A stretch of 18,740 nucleotides of DNA from Gemmatimonadales bacterium UBA1120 (GTDB taxonomy: Bacteria; Gemmatimonadota; Gemmatimonadetes; Longimicrobiales; Gaopeijiaceae). The stretch spans positions 1-18,740 of the forward strand of contig DCAZ01000052.1 in NCBI GenBank assembly GCA_002313925.1, in the 5' to 3' direction. The notes beneath the pieces are model-generated. The model worked only from the letters and a program-made list of their open reading frames with translations. It had not been told where the DNA came from and did no database searches. Below, one piece after another: positions 1 to 6,838 of this stretch (position 1 is the stretch's first letter; each line of letters starts with the position of its first letter). The position numbers and the translations under genes were made by a program.

Positions 1-374
1 AGGCTTTCGATATCCTCGAATGTCTGATCTGGTGCCAGGATTATGCATCCAAGCCCCTCTCTAAAGGCAGCACGCATAACTGGCGTTCCTCCAGGGGCAC
101 CGATCGCTACCGCTCGGCGGGCACGATCAATTTCATAGTCGCCACCATCAGCCGTCCCCACGGGCTGATCCAAATACGCTAGTTCTTGTTCAAATACTTG
201 GTCGATTGTGCGGTTGGACGTGAATAGGCCATTGCACATGAAGATCGCCTGCTGACCATAGCGGACCATATCCCTCTGAAAACGCCAGTAGTCATAGGAT
301 TCCTGCTGTTGGGCAGTTACATAGCCCGGAGCTAAGACGGCGAGAACGATTAAAATGCCGGCGAAACGCTTCAT
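1..374 (-). CDS. Exported serine-hydrolase-like protein, N-terminal part only
   Basis: Only the first 124 codons are present; the gene runs off the left edge of the window. The start ATG is at 374-372, with a weak GAGG about 10 bases upstream. Residues 1-22 form a signal peptide (short basic start, hydrophobic core, cleavage near VTAQ). The mature part has the stretch FMCNGLFTSNRTIDQVFEQE (45-64) and a later GLGCIILAPDQTFEDI region (108-122). From memory this resembles the N-terminal extension of secreted class-C beta-lactamase-like serine hydrolases common in environmental bacteria. The catalytic SxxK and YxN motifs would lie outside the window, so the enzymatic call rests on this resemblance only. 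C47 and C110 could form a disulfide in the periplasm. It lies downstream of the peroxidase gene on the same strand, 145 bases away. Confidence 0.55.
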   Translation of the reverse strand, partial: MKRFAGILIVLAVLAPGYVTAQQQESYDYWRFQRDMVRYGQQAIFMCNGLFTSNRTIDQVFEQELAYLDQPVGTADGGDYEIDRARRAVAIGAPGGTPVMRAAFREGLGCIILAPDQTFEDIES

Positions 375-519
375 GATGCTTGCCTCAGTGCCACAGAGGG
401 TGGCGTATGGAGATCTGTTCAGTCCACTGGATCATACTGGTGGTGTGTGGGGTGCGCGAGGACAGAAAGGAGGACGCATCGGCAGGGATACATTCGCGCT
501 GTTAGAGGGTCATCTGATT

Positions 520-1944
520 CTAGCACCCCTTGGGCGACTGGATGCCCCATTCGAAATGGTGCAGAGGAAGACCGCTAGGCAAAGATGCCGGCACCAAAGC
601 ACGTAGTGAATCTGGATGTGCACCGGGGTCGGTAAGAGCATTTCGGACAAAGTCTAAGACCTGATCAAATTCTTCATCAGGTAGTGGCCGGGACGAATTG
701 ATGAGCTCCTGGACCCTTCCAAGCATTGGTTCCACTGGGCCTACTGAGGCCCGTAAATCAGGATCTAGCTTGTCGAGTTCATATGATCTGGCAAAATCAT
801 AAACTTCAAGGTGATGTCGGACGGCATCCTCCAAGCACACATAAGCACCGTTGTGCATGAAAGCTGGCTGGAAAGCCAAATTTCGCAGAGGAGAGGTCCT
901 GAATTTGTACCGGTCTGCCTCATTTCCTGTTTGCTGCTCTAAACCGTAGTCCTCGTCTTCACCCGGACCGTTGAACCGCATATTACGAAACGCTGGTAAC
1001 ACTTGAGGTACAGCAAGCACATGTGGCTCAAAATCACTAAACATCTCATTTGCGTAAGCATCAACCTTGTGGCACTCGGCACAAGCAGGTGGCCGCACAT
1101 CTGGAGTGAAGAACAGAAGTGCACCGCGCTTTTGATCAACTGTCATCGCATCGGTTTCACCACGAGCAAAACGATCAATCGGGGCATCGGCTCTAATAAG
1201 CGTGAACTGGAACTCAGCAAGAGCAAGGGCGAGGTGCTCGTAGCGAAGGAGCGCACCGGCACGAATATCAGCGAAAACTTCCCCGAAAAGCCTACGGTAT
1301 TCATCAATAGCATTTACGCGCTGAACAACTTCATCCCGCATAGCATCGTTATCACCTGAGAACTGGAAGCCAGCCATCTCGACCCGGTTTACCACAGGGG
1401 TAAACGCTTGGGCACCGAGAAGGTGTTCCATGTGTGATAATGAACTGCCTTCGGGTTCAGGAAAGAGAAATCCCTGCGCGTTGTTGAACGGGTCGAACGT
1501 AACCGACGTGAATCTCGAGTCCCACATGAGACGAGGGTAAAATGCAGCATTGATAAGAGACGGAGCACGACGCTGGTTATGTGGACCACGACGCCCGGGG
1601 CCAACAACACCATTATTGCCAACGCCTATCGAGATCGGCCTCGAGTCATTGAAACTCACATTGGGCCCGTGACAACCTGAACAACTATTGTCCCCAGCCA
1701 ACGAAAGCACAGGATCGAAGAAAAGGAAGCGCCCTACATCGGCTAGCCTTAAGTCGACTGCCCGCCCGAGACGCTCCTCCAAGGACTCTTCGACTAGCCC
1801 AGTGTACCCACGTGTGCGCAACTCTTTAATGAGTGCTTCATTCAAAGCTGCGTCTACCGCGGGGTCAGGTCTCGACCATAAATAAAGCAGCGCGCCACCA
1901 GCTATCGCCAAGGTCAAGAAAAGGGCACTTAAAACGGTTCGCAT
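520..1944 (-). CDS. Di-heme cytochrome c peroxidase (CcpA/MauG family)
   Basis: The 474-residue product would reduce hydrogen peroxide in the periplasm using electrons from small c-type cytochromes; some MauG-like relatives instead oxidise protein side chains. Two heme c sites are visible: CSGCH at 88-92 and CAECH at 288-292, with the usual spacing of about 200 residues. The region around FMHNG (362-366) matches the distal methionine segment of the family, and the surrounding RTSPLRNLAFQPAFMHNGAY block is typical. An N-terminal hydrophobic segment (1-23) is a signal peptide or anchor. The start ATG at 1944-1942 has AGGAG seven bases upstream. The length is somewhat above the usual 320-400 residues, because of extra N-terminal sequence and a C-terminal tail ending in cysteine. 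Its first 35 residues and upstream DNA resemble those of the next gene. True peroxidase versus MauG-like function cannot be decided here. Confidence 0.9.
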   Translation of the reverse strand: MRTVLSALFLTLAIAGGALLYLWSRPDPAVDAALNEALIKELRTRGYTGLVEESLEERLGRAVDLRLADVGRFLFFDPVLSLAGDNSCSGCHGPNVSFNDSRPISIGVGNNGVVGPGRRGPHNQRRAPSLINAAFYPRLMWDSRFTSVTFDPFNNAQGFLFPEPEGSSLSHMEHLLGAQAFTPVVNRVEMAGFQFSGDNDAMRDEVVQRVNAIDEYRRLFGEVFADIRAGALLRYEHLALALAEFQFTLIRADAPIDRFARGETDAMTVDQKRGALLFFTPDVRPPACAECHKVDAYANEMFSDFEPHVLAVPQVLPAFRNMRFNGPGEDEDYGLEQQTGNEADRYKFRTSPLRNLAFQPAFMHNGAYVCLEDAVRHHLEVYDFARSYELDKLDPDLRASVGPVEPMLGRVQELINSSRPLPDEEFDQVLDFVRNALTDPGAHPDSLRALVPASLPSGLPLHHFEWGIQSPKGC

Positions 1945-2041
1945 AAGCTCTCCTAACCTATAAAGCTAGAGTTCTTGCTTACCTCGGCAACTACCCAACC
2001 AAGCGACTGGAGAAGCAATGCCAGCATGCCCTTCTTCAGTT
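1852..2041 (-). repeat. Diverged leader repeat, copy A (before the peroxidase)
   Basis: This stretch covers the last codons and stop of the MORN-repeat gene, the 91-base spacer, the Shine-Dalgarno, the ATG and about 31 codons of signal peptide of the peroxidase gene. It aligns with copy B at 3029-3217 along its whole length with small gaps. Shared landmarks are GAACTGAAGAA spanning both upstream stop codons, GTTGCCGAG in the spacer (seen on the plus strand as ctcggcaac), AGGAGA before the ATG, and protein starts MRTVLSALFLTLAIAG and MRAFQSSLFLTLSVAG followed by PDP. Confidence 0.7.
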
Positions 2042-3121
2042 CCTCTGGAGCTGCATCTTAGAACCTACCCTCTGCCCTGCCCTGTACATCCCACTCTCTT
2101 CTAACTGACCATTCTCTCGATACACCTCATAAGCTCCGTCCCGCTCACCCGCCTTATACGTCCCCTTGATCCACAACTGACCATTCTCGTGGTAACTCTC
2201 ATAAGGCCCATCCCGCTCACCCGCTCTGTAAGTTCCCTTCTCGAATAACTGACCGTTCTCGTAATACCTCTCATAAGGCCCATCAGCTATTCCTGCCCTG
2301 TAGGTCTCTTTGCCCTCTAGCTGACCGTTATCCCTATATCTCTCGTAAGGCCCATCCCGCTCACCCGCTCTGTACGTTCCCTCCTCGAATAACTGACCGT
2401 TCTCGTAATACCTCTCAAACGGTCCATCGAATTTCCCATCCTTAGACGGAATCTTCATCCATAACCGCCCGGTGCTGTAATAATGATCAGACGGACCGTG
2501 CAATTGGCCATCTTTATAGGTTTCTTTGACCTCTAGCTGACCATTCTCGTAGTACCGCTCATACATACCGTCGAATCTCCCATCCTGATACGGCAACTTC
2601 ACCCACAACTGGCCAGTTCTATAGTAATGCTCGGATGGGCCGTCCAATTCTCCAGCCTTGTAGATCTCTTTGCCCTCTAACTGACCGTTGTCCCAGTACC
2701 TCTCATACAGGCCATCGAACTCACCGTTCTTGTAAGTCGTTGAAATCCACAGCTGACCATCACCGTAAAATCTCTCGAAGGGACCATCAGCTACCCCTTC
2801 CTTGTACATCATTTCCTCAGTTAATCGACCGGTTTCGTTGTAGACCTGATATTGACCATCCCGCTCCCCGCCCTTGTAGGCCGTCTTGATCCGAGGCTGA
2901 CCGTTCTGATGGTAACTCTCATAAGATCCGTCCCGCTCCCCGCCCTTGTAGGTCCCTTTCTCTTCTAATTGACCGTCGTCGTAATACAACTCATACGGTC
3001 CGTCTCTCTGGGATAGATCCAGAGATACGTCAGCTTCAGGGTCAGGCGCTGAACACGCATAAGACGCGACGGTGCCAGCGACCGACAAAGTCAAAAAGAG
3101 TGAGGATTGAAAAGCTCGCAT
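2036..3121 (-). CDS. Secreted protein of thirteen MORN-like 24-residue repeats
   Basis: After a signal peptide (1-22, ending in SYAC, an imperfect lipobox), the 361-residue product consists of thirteen gap-free repeats of exactly 24 residues from residue 40 to 351, consensus DGpYErYYeNGQLeeKgtYk followed by aGer. A ten-residue basic tail follows. This is the MORN_2 type repeat found in proteins often labelled YwqK-family antitoxin; that label reflects annotation history and nothing here supports a toxin-antitoxin role. Such repeats form extended beta-hairpin stacks and usually act as binding scaffolds at surfaces. The start ATG at 3121-3119 has AGGAGA seven to eight bases upstream. The gene lies between the PAP2 gene and the peroxidase, all in one direction, with about 90-base spacers. 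The repeats show a higher-order 48-residue period. Its partner or ligand cannot be inferred. Confidence 0.85.
   Translation of the reverse strand: MRAFQSSLFLTLSVAGTVASYACSAPDPEADVSLDLSQRDGPYELYYDDGQLEEKGTYKGGERDGSYESYHQNGQPRIKTAYKGGERDGQYQVYNETGRLTEEMMYKEGVADGPFERFYGDGQLWISTTYKNGEFDGLYERYWDNGQLEGKEIYKAGELDGPSEHYYRTGQLWVKLPYQDGRFDGMYERYYENGQLEVKETYKDGQLHGPSDHYYSTGRLWMKIPSKDGKFDGPFERYYENGQLFEEGTYRAGERDGPYERYRDNGQLEGKETYRAGIADGPYERYYENGQLFEKGTYRAGERDGPYESYHENGQLWIKGTYKAGERDGAYEVYRENGQLEESGMYRAGQRVGSKMQLQRN
2069..3004 (-). repeat. Thirteen tandem 72-bp coding repeats
   Basis: 936 bp equals exactly 13 x 72 bp, encoding residues 40-351 of the MORN-like protein. A 144-bp superperiod is visible: the segment starting near 2203 recurs almost unchanged near 2347 (aaggcccatcccgctcaccc in both). 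At protein level repeat pairs 5-6 and 7-8, and 9 and 11, match best. Confidence 0.9.
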
Positions 3122-3217
3122 CAGTTCTCCTGCCCAGAAAAACTAGGCTTACTGCCCCCCTCGGCAACCGGGTACCGAACCAATCTAAGACGCAATTGTA
3201 GAGTTCATTCTTCAGTT
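3029..3217 (-). repeat. Diverged leader repeat, copy B (before the MORN-like gene)
   Basis: Partner of the stretch at 1852-2041. It covers the last codons and stop of the PAP2 gene, a 90-base spacer, the Shine-Dalgarno and the signal-peptide codons of the MORN-like gene. Both copies end the preceding gene with an Asn codon (AAC) followed by TGA. Confidence 0.7.
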
Positions 3218-4096
3218 CATCGGGATTCGAATTCCAAGGCCGATACCGTCGTACCCACGATTGAGAATCTGTACTTGCATATCAACCCCTAGGCGATGAC
3301 TTCGTGGAACGAGGTGACCAATCGCAGCACCCACAACCGCACCCACAATCACATCACTCGGGAAATGACGACCCGCTGCTACTCTCGCGTATGCGGTCAA
3401 AGCAGCCACGGACATCGTACTTCCCCACACGATGCCTTTTGCCCAATCCGGTGCATTCGTCGCGTCTGCGACTACAGTCGATACGAAGGCGGCCGCTGAA
3501 AAAGCAACAGCCGAGTGTCCCGAGAAAAAAGATAGGAATACATCGTCTTCTTCTCTCGCAACTCGGAGTTTCTCCTCAGGGCTGAGTTCTTGATTATGCA
3601 CATAAGGCCGACGCCTTCGGACGCTTCCCTTCACTAAATCTGTGAACCCCTTGTTCAGCAGAAGTAGTTCGGCTGCCATAAGAGCCAAGGTAACCGTGTT
3701 CTTCCTGGCGACACTTCCGGAACTCGACTCTTCCTGGGATAGGACAACTGAAAGGGACGTTACTGTGGCCACACCCATCCCCCATAGCAATTGATCACTA
3801 AGGGAGTCCCATCTGTCAGACCACTGCCGAGTCGCATACCTGTCGAAGAACACAACCTCCCCGGATGAAGCAAGGTCAGCAGGCGTGAATGTCCTTGCTC
3901 GGTTTGCTCGGTTCTCTCCTAGCAGGTAAAGCCCCGTCACTGCTGACCCGTACGCTATCCCGGTGGGGACGTCTCTGATGGTCCAAGAGCGGATTGCATA
4001 GGGAAATGCACTCTCCTGTCCTGAGATAGCCCAAGGGGAAACAAGAGCGGTCGCTACCACCAGACTATAGATCCACCTCATCGATCGCATCGACAT
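3212..4096 (-). CDS. Exported PAP2-superfamily phosphatase
   Basis: The 294-residue product is a type-2 phosphatidic acid phosphatase-like enzyme, a family that removes phosphate from lipid phosphates such as phosphatidate or undecaprenyl pyrophosphate. All three signature motifs are present: K156-x6-R163-P164; F-S192-G-H194, with the catalytic histidine; and R238-x5-H244-x3-D248. An N-terminal signal segment (about 1-27) precedes a domain with hydrophobic helices near 103-120, 134-150, 192-212 and 249-263. The tail after 270 (QVQILNRGYDGIGLGIRIPM) alternates like a beta-strand, as in envelope-associated relatives. The start ATG at 4096 has GGAG five bases upstream; in-frame ATGs at codons 3 and 6 are less well placed. 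It is the first gene of the leftward group and diverges from cstA. The exact substrate is not visible. Confidence 0.88.
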   Translation of the reverse strand: MSMRSMRWIYSLVVATALVSPWAISGQESAFPYAIRSWTIRDVPTGIAYGSAVTGLYLLGENRANRARTFTPADLASSGEVVFFDRYATRQWSDRWDSLSDQLLWGMGVATVTSLSVVLSQEESSSGSVARKNTVTLALMAAELLLLNKGFTDLVKGSVRRRRPYVHNQELSPEEKLRVAREEDDVFLSFFSGHSAVAFSAAAFVSTVVADATNAPDWAKGIVWGSTMSVAALTAYARVAAGRHFPSDVIVGAVVGAAIGHLVPRSHRLGVDMQVQILNRGYDGIGLGIRIPMN

Positions 4097-4129
4097 TGAA
4101 GCTCCATCCTAAGCCCTTGGGAAAGTTGC

Positions 4130-4155
4130 CTCATGGTCACCATGCTGACCATGAG
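4130..4155. promoter_or_regulatory. Perfect 10-bp inverted repeat with 6-base spacer
   Basis: CTCATGGTCA and TGACCATGAG flank the spacer CCATGC. It starts 34 bases upstream of the PAP2 start, so it may be an operator for a dimeric regulator or a hairpin in that gene's leader. The left arm also takes part in a nested palindrome, CATGGTCACCATG. Confidence 0.45.
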
Positions 4156-4192
4156 CTAGCCCTGTAAAGCACTGTCTTCGTGGGAAATATGG

Positions 4193-4202
4193 GAGCATGC
4201 TC
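4193..4202. promoter_or_regulatory. 10-bp perfect palindrome
   Basis: GAGCATGCTC lies in the middle of the divergent region, about 40 bases from the larger dyad, and shares the word CATGCT with it. It may be a second regulator half-site, but this is only suggestive. Confidence 0.25.
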
Positions 4203-4330
4203 AGCACCATGACATGTTTACTTTCTAAGCTAATTTCCGTCCGATCAACACACGGACAAGGCTACATAGAATCACTAAATCTCATTGCTACCATTTGCGT
4301 CACTTGCCTTGGTCCCGGATAATCCTCCGA

Positions 4331-4347
4331 CTCCCGGCTGTCGGGAG
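4331..4347 (+). promoter_or_regulatory. Possible leader hairpin upstream of cstA
   Basis: CTCCCG and CGGGAG pair around the loop GCTGT, 67 bases before the cstA start. No T-run follows, so it is not an intrinsic terminator; it could be an mRNA leader stem or chance. Confidence 0.3.
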
Positions 4348-4414
4348 CTTCGCGTCCGGCACTACAATTCAGTGGAGTCGGCTGGTTCAGGCAACGATTG
4401 GGACGGAGGAATAG

Positions 4415-6085
4415 ATGAGCGCGTTGGTTCTGATGGTGTTGGGCCTCGGGGCTTTCACTGCAGGGTACCTTCTCTATTCACGCTTCATCTCGGAACACAT
4501 CTTCCGATTGGATTCGGAGTTCCGAACGCCAGCACACGTCCAGGAAGACGGTGTAGACTTTGTGCCCACAAACCGGTGGGTACTATGGGGGCACCACTTC
4601 ACCTCGGTAGCAGGGGCTGCTCCAATCGTCGGCCCGGCAATCGCAGTGATCTGGGGATGGCTGCCCGCGTTCCTGTGGATAACTCTTGGAACGGTTTTCT
4701 TCGCCGGAATCCACGATGCTGGAGCGCTCTGGGCCAGCGTGAGGAACGAAGGCAAATCCATCGGGGCGCTAACCGAGTCGGTCGTAGGAGAGAGAGCACG
4801 CTCCCTCTTTATGATCGTCATCTTCCTACTTCTCCTGATGGTCAACGCTGTATTTGCCATCATCATTGCCGGACTCTTCGTAGACTTCCCAAGTAGTGTG
4901 ATCCCGGCCTGGTTCGTCATCGGGGTCGCAATCACGATTGGATACTTGCTCTACCGTCGGGGTGTTGCGCTCCTGTGGCCATCTATTATTGGAGTAACTC
5001 TCCTTTATGCGTCCATGGTCGTGGGGAACCAAATCCCTCTCAGCCTCCCAGAGTTGGTGTTCGGACTCGGTGCTCCAGCTTTGTGGGTGGTCATACTATT
5101 TGCGTACGCGGCCATCGCCTCGCTTCTTCCGGTTTGGCTCCTTCTGCAGCCACGGGATTACATAAACGGCCTTCAACTCTTCATTGGGCTCGGAATTTTC
5201 TTCCTCGCGGTTTTGATAGCTCGCCCCGAGGTAGTAGCACCAATGATCAACTCATCGGTACCCGACGATGTGCCTTCGCTGATTCCACTTCTGTTTGTGA
5301 CAATCGCTTGCGGTGCATGCTCCGGATTCCACGGGCTCGTGTCGTCCGGGACCACTTCGAAGCAGATCAACAATGAGCAAGACGTGCGCTTTGTAGGCTT
5401 CTTGGGCACGGTCGGAGAAGGTGCCCTGGCGCTCGCTGCGATCATCGCGTGCACGGCCGGCTTTGCGACTCTAGGGGATTGGGAGGGCTATTACACAGCT
5501 TTCGCCTCTGGTGGCTTACCGGCCTTCGTACAAGGTGGGGGGAGGATTCTAGCGGCTGGCCTCGGACTTCCTGTCGCGCTCGGCGAGACTCTCCTAGCAG
5601 TGATGGCCATCCTATTCGCTGCTACGACCATGGATACTGGTGTCAGGCTGCAGCGTTATATCGTCCAGGAGGCGGGCACGATTTACAACATCCCCGCTCT
5701 GACTGGAAAAGGACTATCCACCGCGGTAGCTGTAGGGTGCTGCCTAGCTTTAGCCTTTGGTGCAGGGGGAGGGGGAGGAACCGGGGGACTCGTGATCTGG
5801 CCCCTATTCGGGACCACGAATCAACTTCTTGCAGCCCTCACGCTCCTAGTGCTGAGTGTATTCCTACTGAAACAGAGCAGACCTAGTAGATATACCTTTG
5901 TCCCCTTCCTTTTCCTTCTAACGATGACGGTTTGGGCCCTCCTCATTCAGCTGAAGGCCTTTTTCGAGAACGAGCAGTTCTTCCTTCTCGGTCTCGACCT
6001 CGTAATCCTAGTGACTGCGATCTGGGTAGCGCTGGAATCTGTCTCGGCGTATCTGAAAGCTCGTAAAGGGGAGAGCAGCGCCTAG
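4415..6085 (+). CDS. cstA: CstA-family carbon-starvation transporter
   Basis: The 556-residue integral membrane protein belongs to the CstA family, whose studied members import pyruvate or peptides during carbon starvation. Diagnostic stretches are GHHFTSVAGAAPIVGPAIA (59-77), FFAGIHDAGALWASVRNEGK (95-114) and ACGACSGFHGLVSSGTTSKQ (about 297-316), together with roughly 14 hydrophobic helices. It is shorter than E. coli CstA (about 700 residues), as expected for the compact form. The start ATG at 4415 has GGAGGA four bases upstream. In many bacteria cstA is followed by a roughly 65-residue YbdD-type protein; here that partner is absent and a CC thioredoxin-like gene follows after only 26 bases, so the genes are likely co-transcribed. 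The transported substrate is inferred from the family only. Confidence 0.93.
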   Translation: MSALVLMVLGLGAFTAGYLLYSRFISEHIFRLDSEFRTPAHVQEDGVDFVPTNRWVLWGHHFTSVAGAAPIVGPAIAVIWGWLPAFLWITLGTVFFAGIHDAGALWASVRNEGKSIGALTESVVGERARSLFMIVIFLLLLMVNAVFAIIIAGLFVDFPSSVIPAWFVIGVAITIGYLLYRRGVALLWPSIIGVTLLYASMVVGNQIPLSLPELVFGLGAPALWVVILFAYAAIASLLPVWLLLQPRDYINGLQLFIGLGIFFLAVLIARPEVVAPMINSSVPDDVPSLIPLLFVTIACGACSGFHGLVSSGTTSKQINNEQDVRFVGFLGTVGEGALALAAIIACTAGFATLGDWEGYYTAFASGGLPAFVQGGGRILAAGLGLPVALGETLLAVMAILFAATTMDTGVRLQRYIVQEAGTIYNIPALTGKGLSTAVAVGCCLALAFGAGGGGGTGGLVIWPLFGTTNQLLAALTLLVLSVFLLKQSRPSRYTFVPFLFLLTMTVWALLIQLKAFFENEQFFLLGLDLVILVTAIWVALESVSAYLKARKGESSA

Positions 6086-6106
6086 GCAACCCCAACCTGG
6101 GGTGGC
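6086..6106 (+). promoter_or_regulatory. Intercistronic hairpin that holds a Shine-Dalgarno
   Basis: ACCCCA (6089-6094) pairs with TGGGGT (6098-6103) around a three-base loop; after one A-G mismatch the stem extends with GC/GC. The GGGGTGG that best serves as ribosome site for the ATG at 6112 lies in the right arm, so translation of that gene could depend on melting of the stem or on translation of cstA. Confidence 0.4.
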
Positions 6107-6111
6107 ATGCG

Positions 6112-6573
6112 ATGCCCAAAATCATGCCAAATAGTAAAGTCAAAGAACGATCTAGCGTCATTTTGATCCGGGAGTGGGAACGTCAAATGTCTGCCTCCGG
6201 ATGCTGCGGCCGCCTAGAGGGAGATTTCCTCCAGCGCCGGGGGGAGCGCTGTTTTCCAGAGCGGAGGGCAGTTATGGAGGCTATGGGTCCGCTTTACCGT
6301 GATCTTCGATCTCGCTACGGTGACGAGGTTGAAATCCATGTTGTGGACCCCCGTAATCTCTTTACAATCTTTGCTCTTATACTTCGTGATGCGCGTGCTC
6401 ATAGTTTGAGTGTTTGGAAGGCCCTGCGGACCCTCTTCCGTATCCCGGTTACCGGGGTCGTCGTGAATGGGCAGCTTCTTGCGCGAGGCCGATGGCCTGA
6501 CTTTGCGGAGTTGAAAGAGGTGTTGGGTGATCCAAAAACCACGCGAGAGGAGGTCGCTGGTGGACTGGCGTGA
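6112..6573 (+). CDS. Thioredoxin-like protein with vicinal cysteines (CC motif)
   Basis: The 153-residue cytoplasmic protein has no signal peptide. A probable first beta-strand (VILIREWE, 16-23) leads to SGCCGRLEGD (29-38) with C31-C32, at the place where thioredoxins carry CxxC. A third cysteine is C47. The region VEIHVVDP (73-80) is a second strand, and IPVTGVVVNGQLLARGRWPD (111-130) looks like the cis-proline strand pair that ends a thioredoxin fold. The start is uncertain: ATG 6112 has GGGGTGG upstream; ATG 6187 would remove the first strand and is disfavoured. It lies 26 bases after cstA and overlaps the next gene by 14 bases. Adjacent cysteines suggest binding of a soft metal or thiol exchange with the neighbouring proteins. 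No named family is certain. Confidence 0.72.
   Translation: MPKIMPNSKVKERSSVILIREWERQMSASGCCGRLEGDFLQRRGERCFPERRAVMEAMGPLYRDLRSRYGDEVEIHVVDPRNLFTIFALILRDARAHSLSVWKALRTLFRIPVTGVVVNGQLLARGRWPDFAELKEVLGDPKTTREEVAGGLA
6549..6553 (+). promoter_or_regulatory. Strong Shine-Dalgarno that fixes a GTG start
   Basis: GGAGG, within AGAGGAGGT, lies six bases before GTG 6560. The alternative GTG at 6527 lacks such a site and would sit deeper inside the preceding gene. Confidence 0.7.
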
Positions 6574-6823
6574 ACGGCTAACCCGCGCCGGAGAACTCCT
6601 GCACGAGTTTTATCAAGGACGTCACCGAGGAGCTCTAGCTAGGGAGCGGCGCCAGGAGGACGATCTTTTCATGCTCTTGGTATTCTCAGAAATGATGGGG
6701 ATCGAAAACCCGTCGAGCTACTACACGCTGGAGCTACTGCCTCTCTTGTATGAGGGGTTCCACGAATGGCACATCCGTATGGGCATGGATCACTCTCCGC
6801 TTGAGCACTTTCGCTGCTGCTGA
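6560..6823 (+). CDS. Small CC-stop protein (resembles cory-CC-star proteins)
   Basis: The 87-residue product ends in FRCC followed directly by the stop, so the last two residues are a cysteine pair. A predicted helical N-terminal half (DWRERLTRAGELLHEFYQG) is followed by a conserved-looking hydrophobic core (DDLFMLLVFSEMMGIENPSS) and a histidine-rich tail with H68, H71, H78 and H83 before C86-C87. From memory this matches the small proteins annotated as cory-CC-star, named for the terminal Cys-Cys and known next to ArsA-type ATPases; I cannot check this here. The GTG start is chosen for its Shine-Dalgarno and gives a 14-base overlap with the upstream gene, which suggests translational coupling. 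The ATPase gene begins 15 bases later. The His/Cys tail suggests metal binding or a redox handle docking on the ATPase or the CC thioredoxin-like protein. Confidence 0.75.
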   Translation: MDWRERLTRAGELLHEFYQGRHRGALARERRQEDDLFMLLVFSEMMGIENPSSYYTLELLPLLYEGFHEWHIRMGMDHSPLEHFRCC

Positions 6824-6838
6824 GGTCATCTAGAACCC

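Larger units (their letters stand above)
4097..4414. promoter_or_regulatory. Divergent control region between PAP2 and cstA genes
   Basis: This 318-base stretch holds no convincing ORF and must contain the promoters of both divergent genes. It contains three clear dyads: 4130-4155, 4193-4202 and 4331-4347. A TAGAAT at 4267-4272 could be a -10 element for cstA but lacks a recognisable -35 partner, so no promoter is assigned. Confidence 0.5.

Noticed and set aside
1003..1359. 118-codon plus-strand frame opposite the peroxidase gene
   Set aside because: It lies wholly inside a well-supported gene, lacks a ribosome site and has no family-like sequence.
2069..3004. CRISPR array or satellite DNA
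   Set aside because: The repeats are contiguous, have no unique spacers, and form one open frame with a MORN-like consensus.
2036..3121. Toxin-antitoxin gene (YwqK antitoxin label)
   Set aside because: There is a signal peptide, no adjacent toxin, and the label for this repeat type rests on little evidence.
4267..4272. TAGAAT as the -10 box of cstA
   Set aside because: No acceptable -35 element lies at 16-18 bases, and promoter rules for this lineage are unknown.
4474..4935. 153-codon minus-strand frame opposite cstA
   Set aside because: It is an antisense shadow of the cstA coding frame with no start context or recognisable domain.
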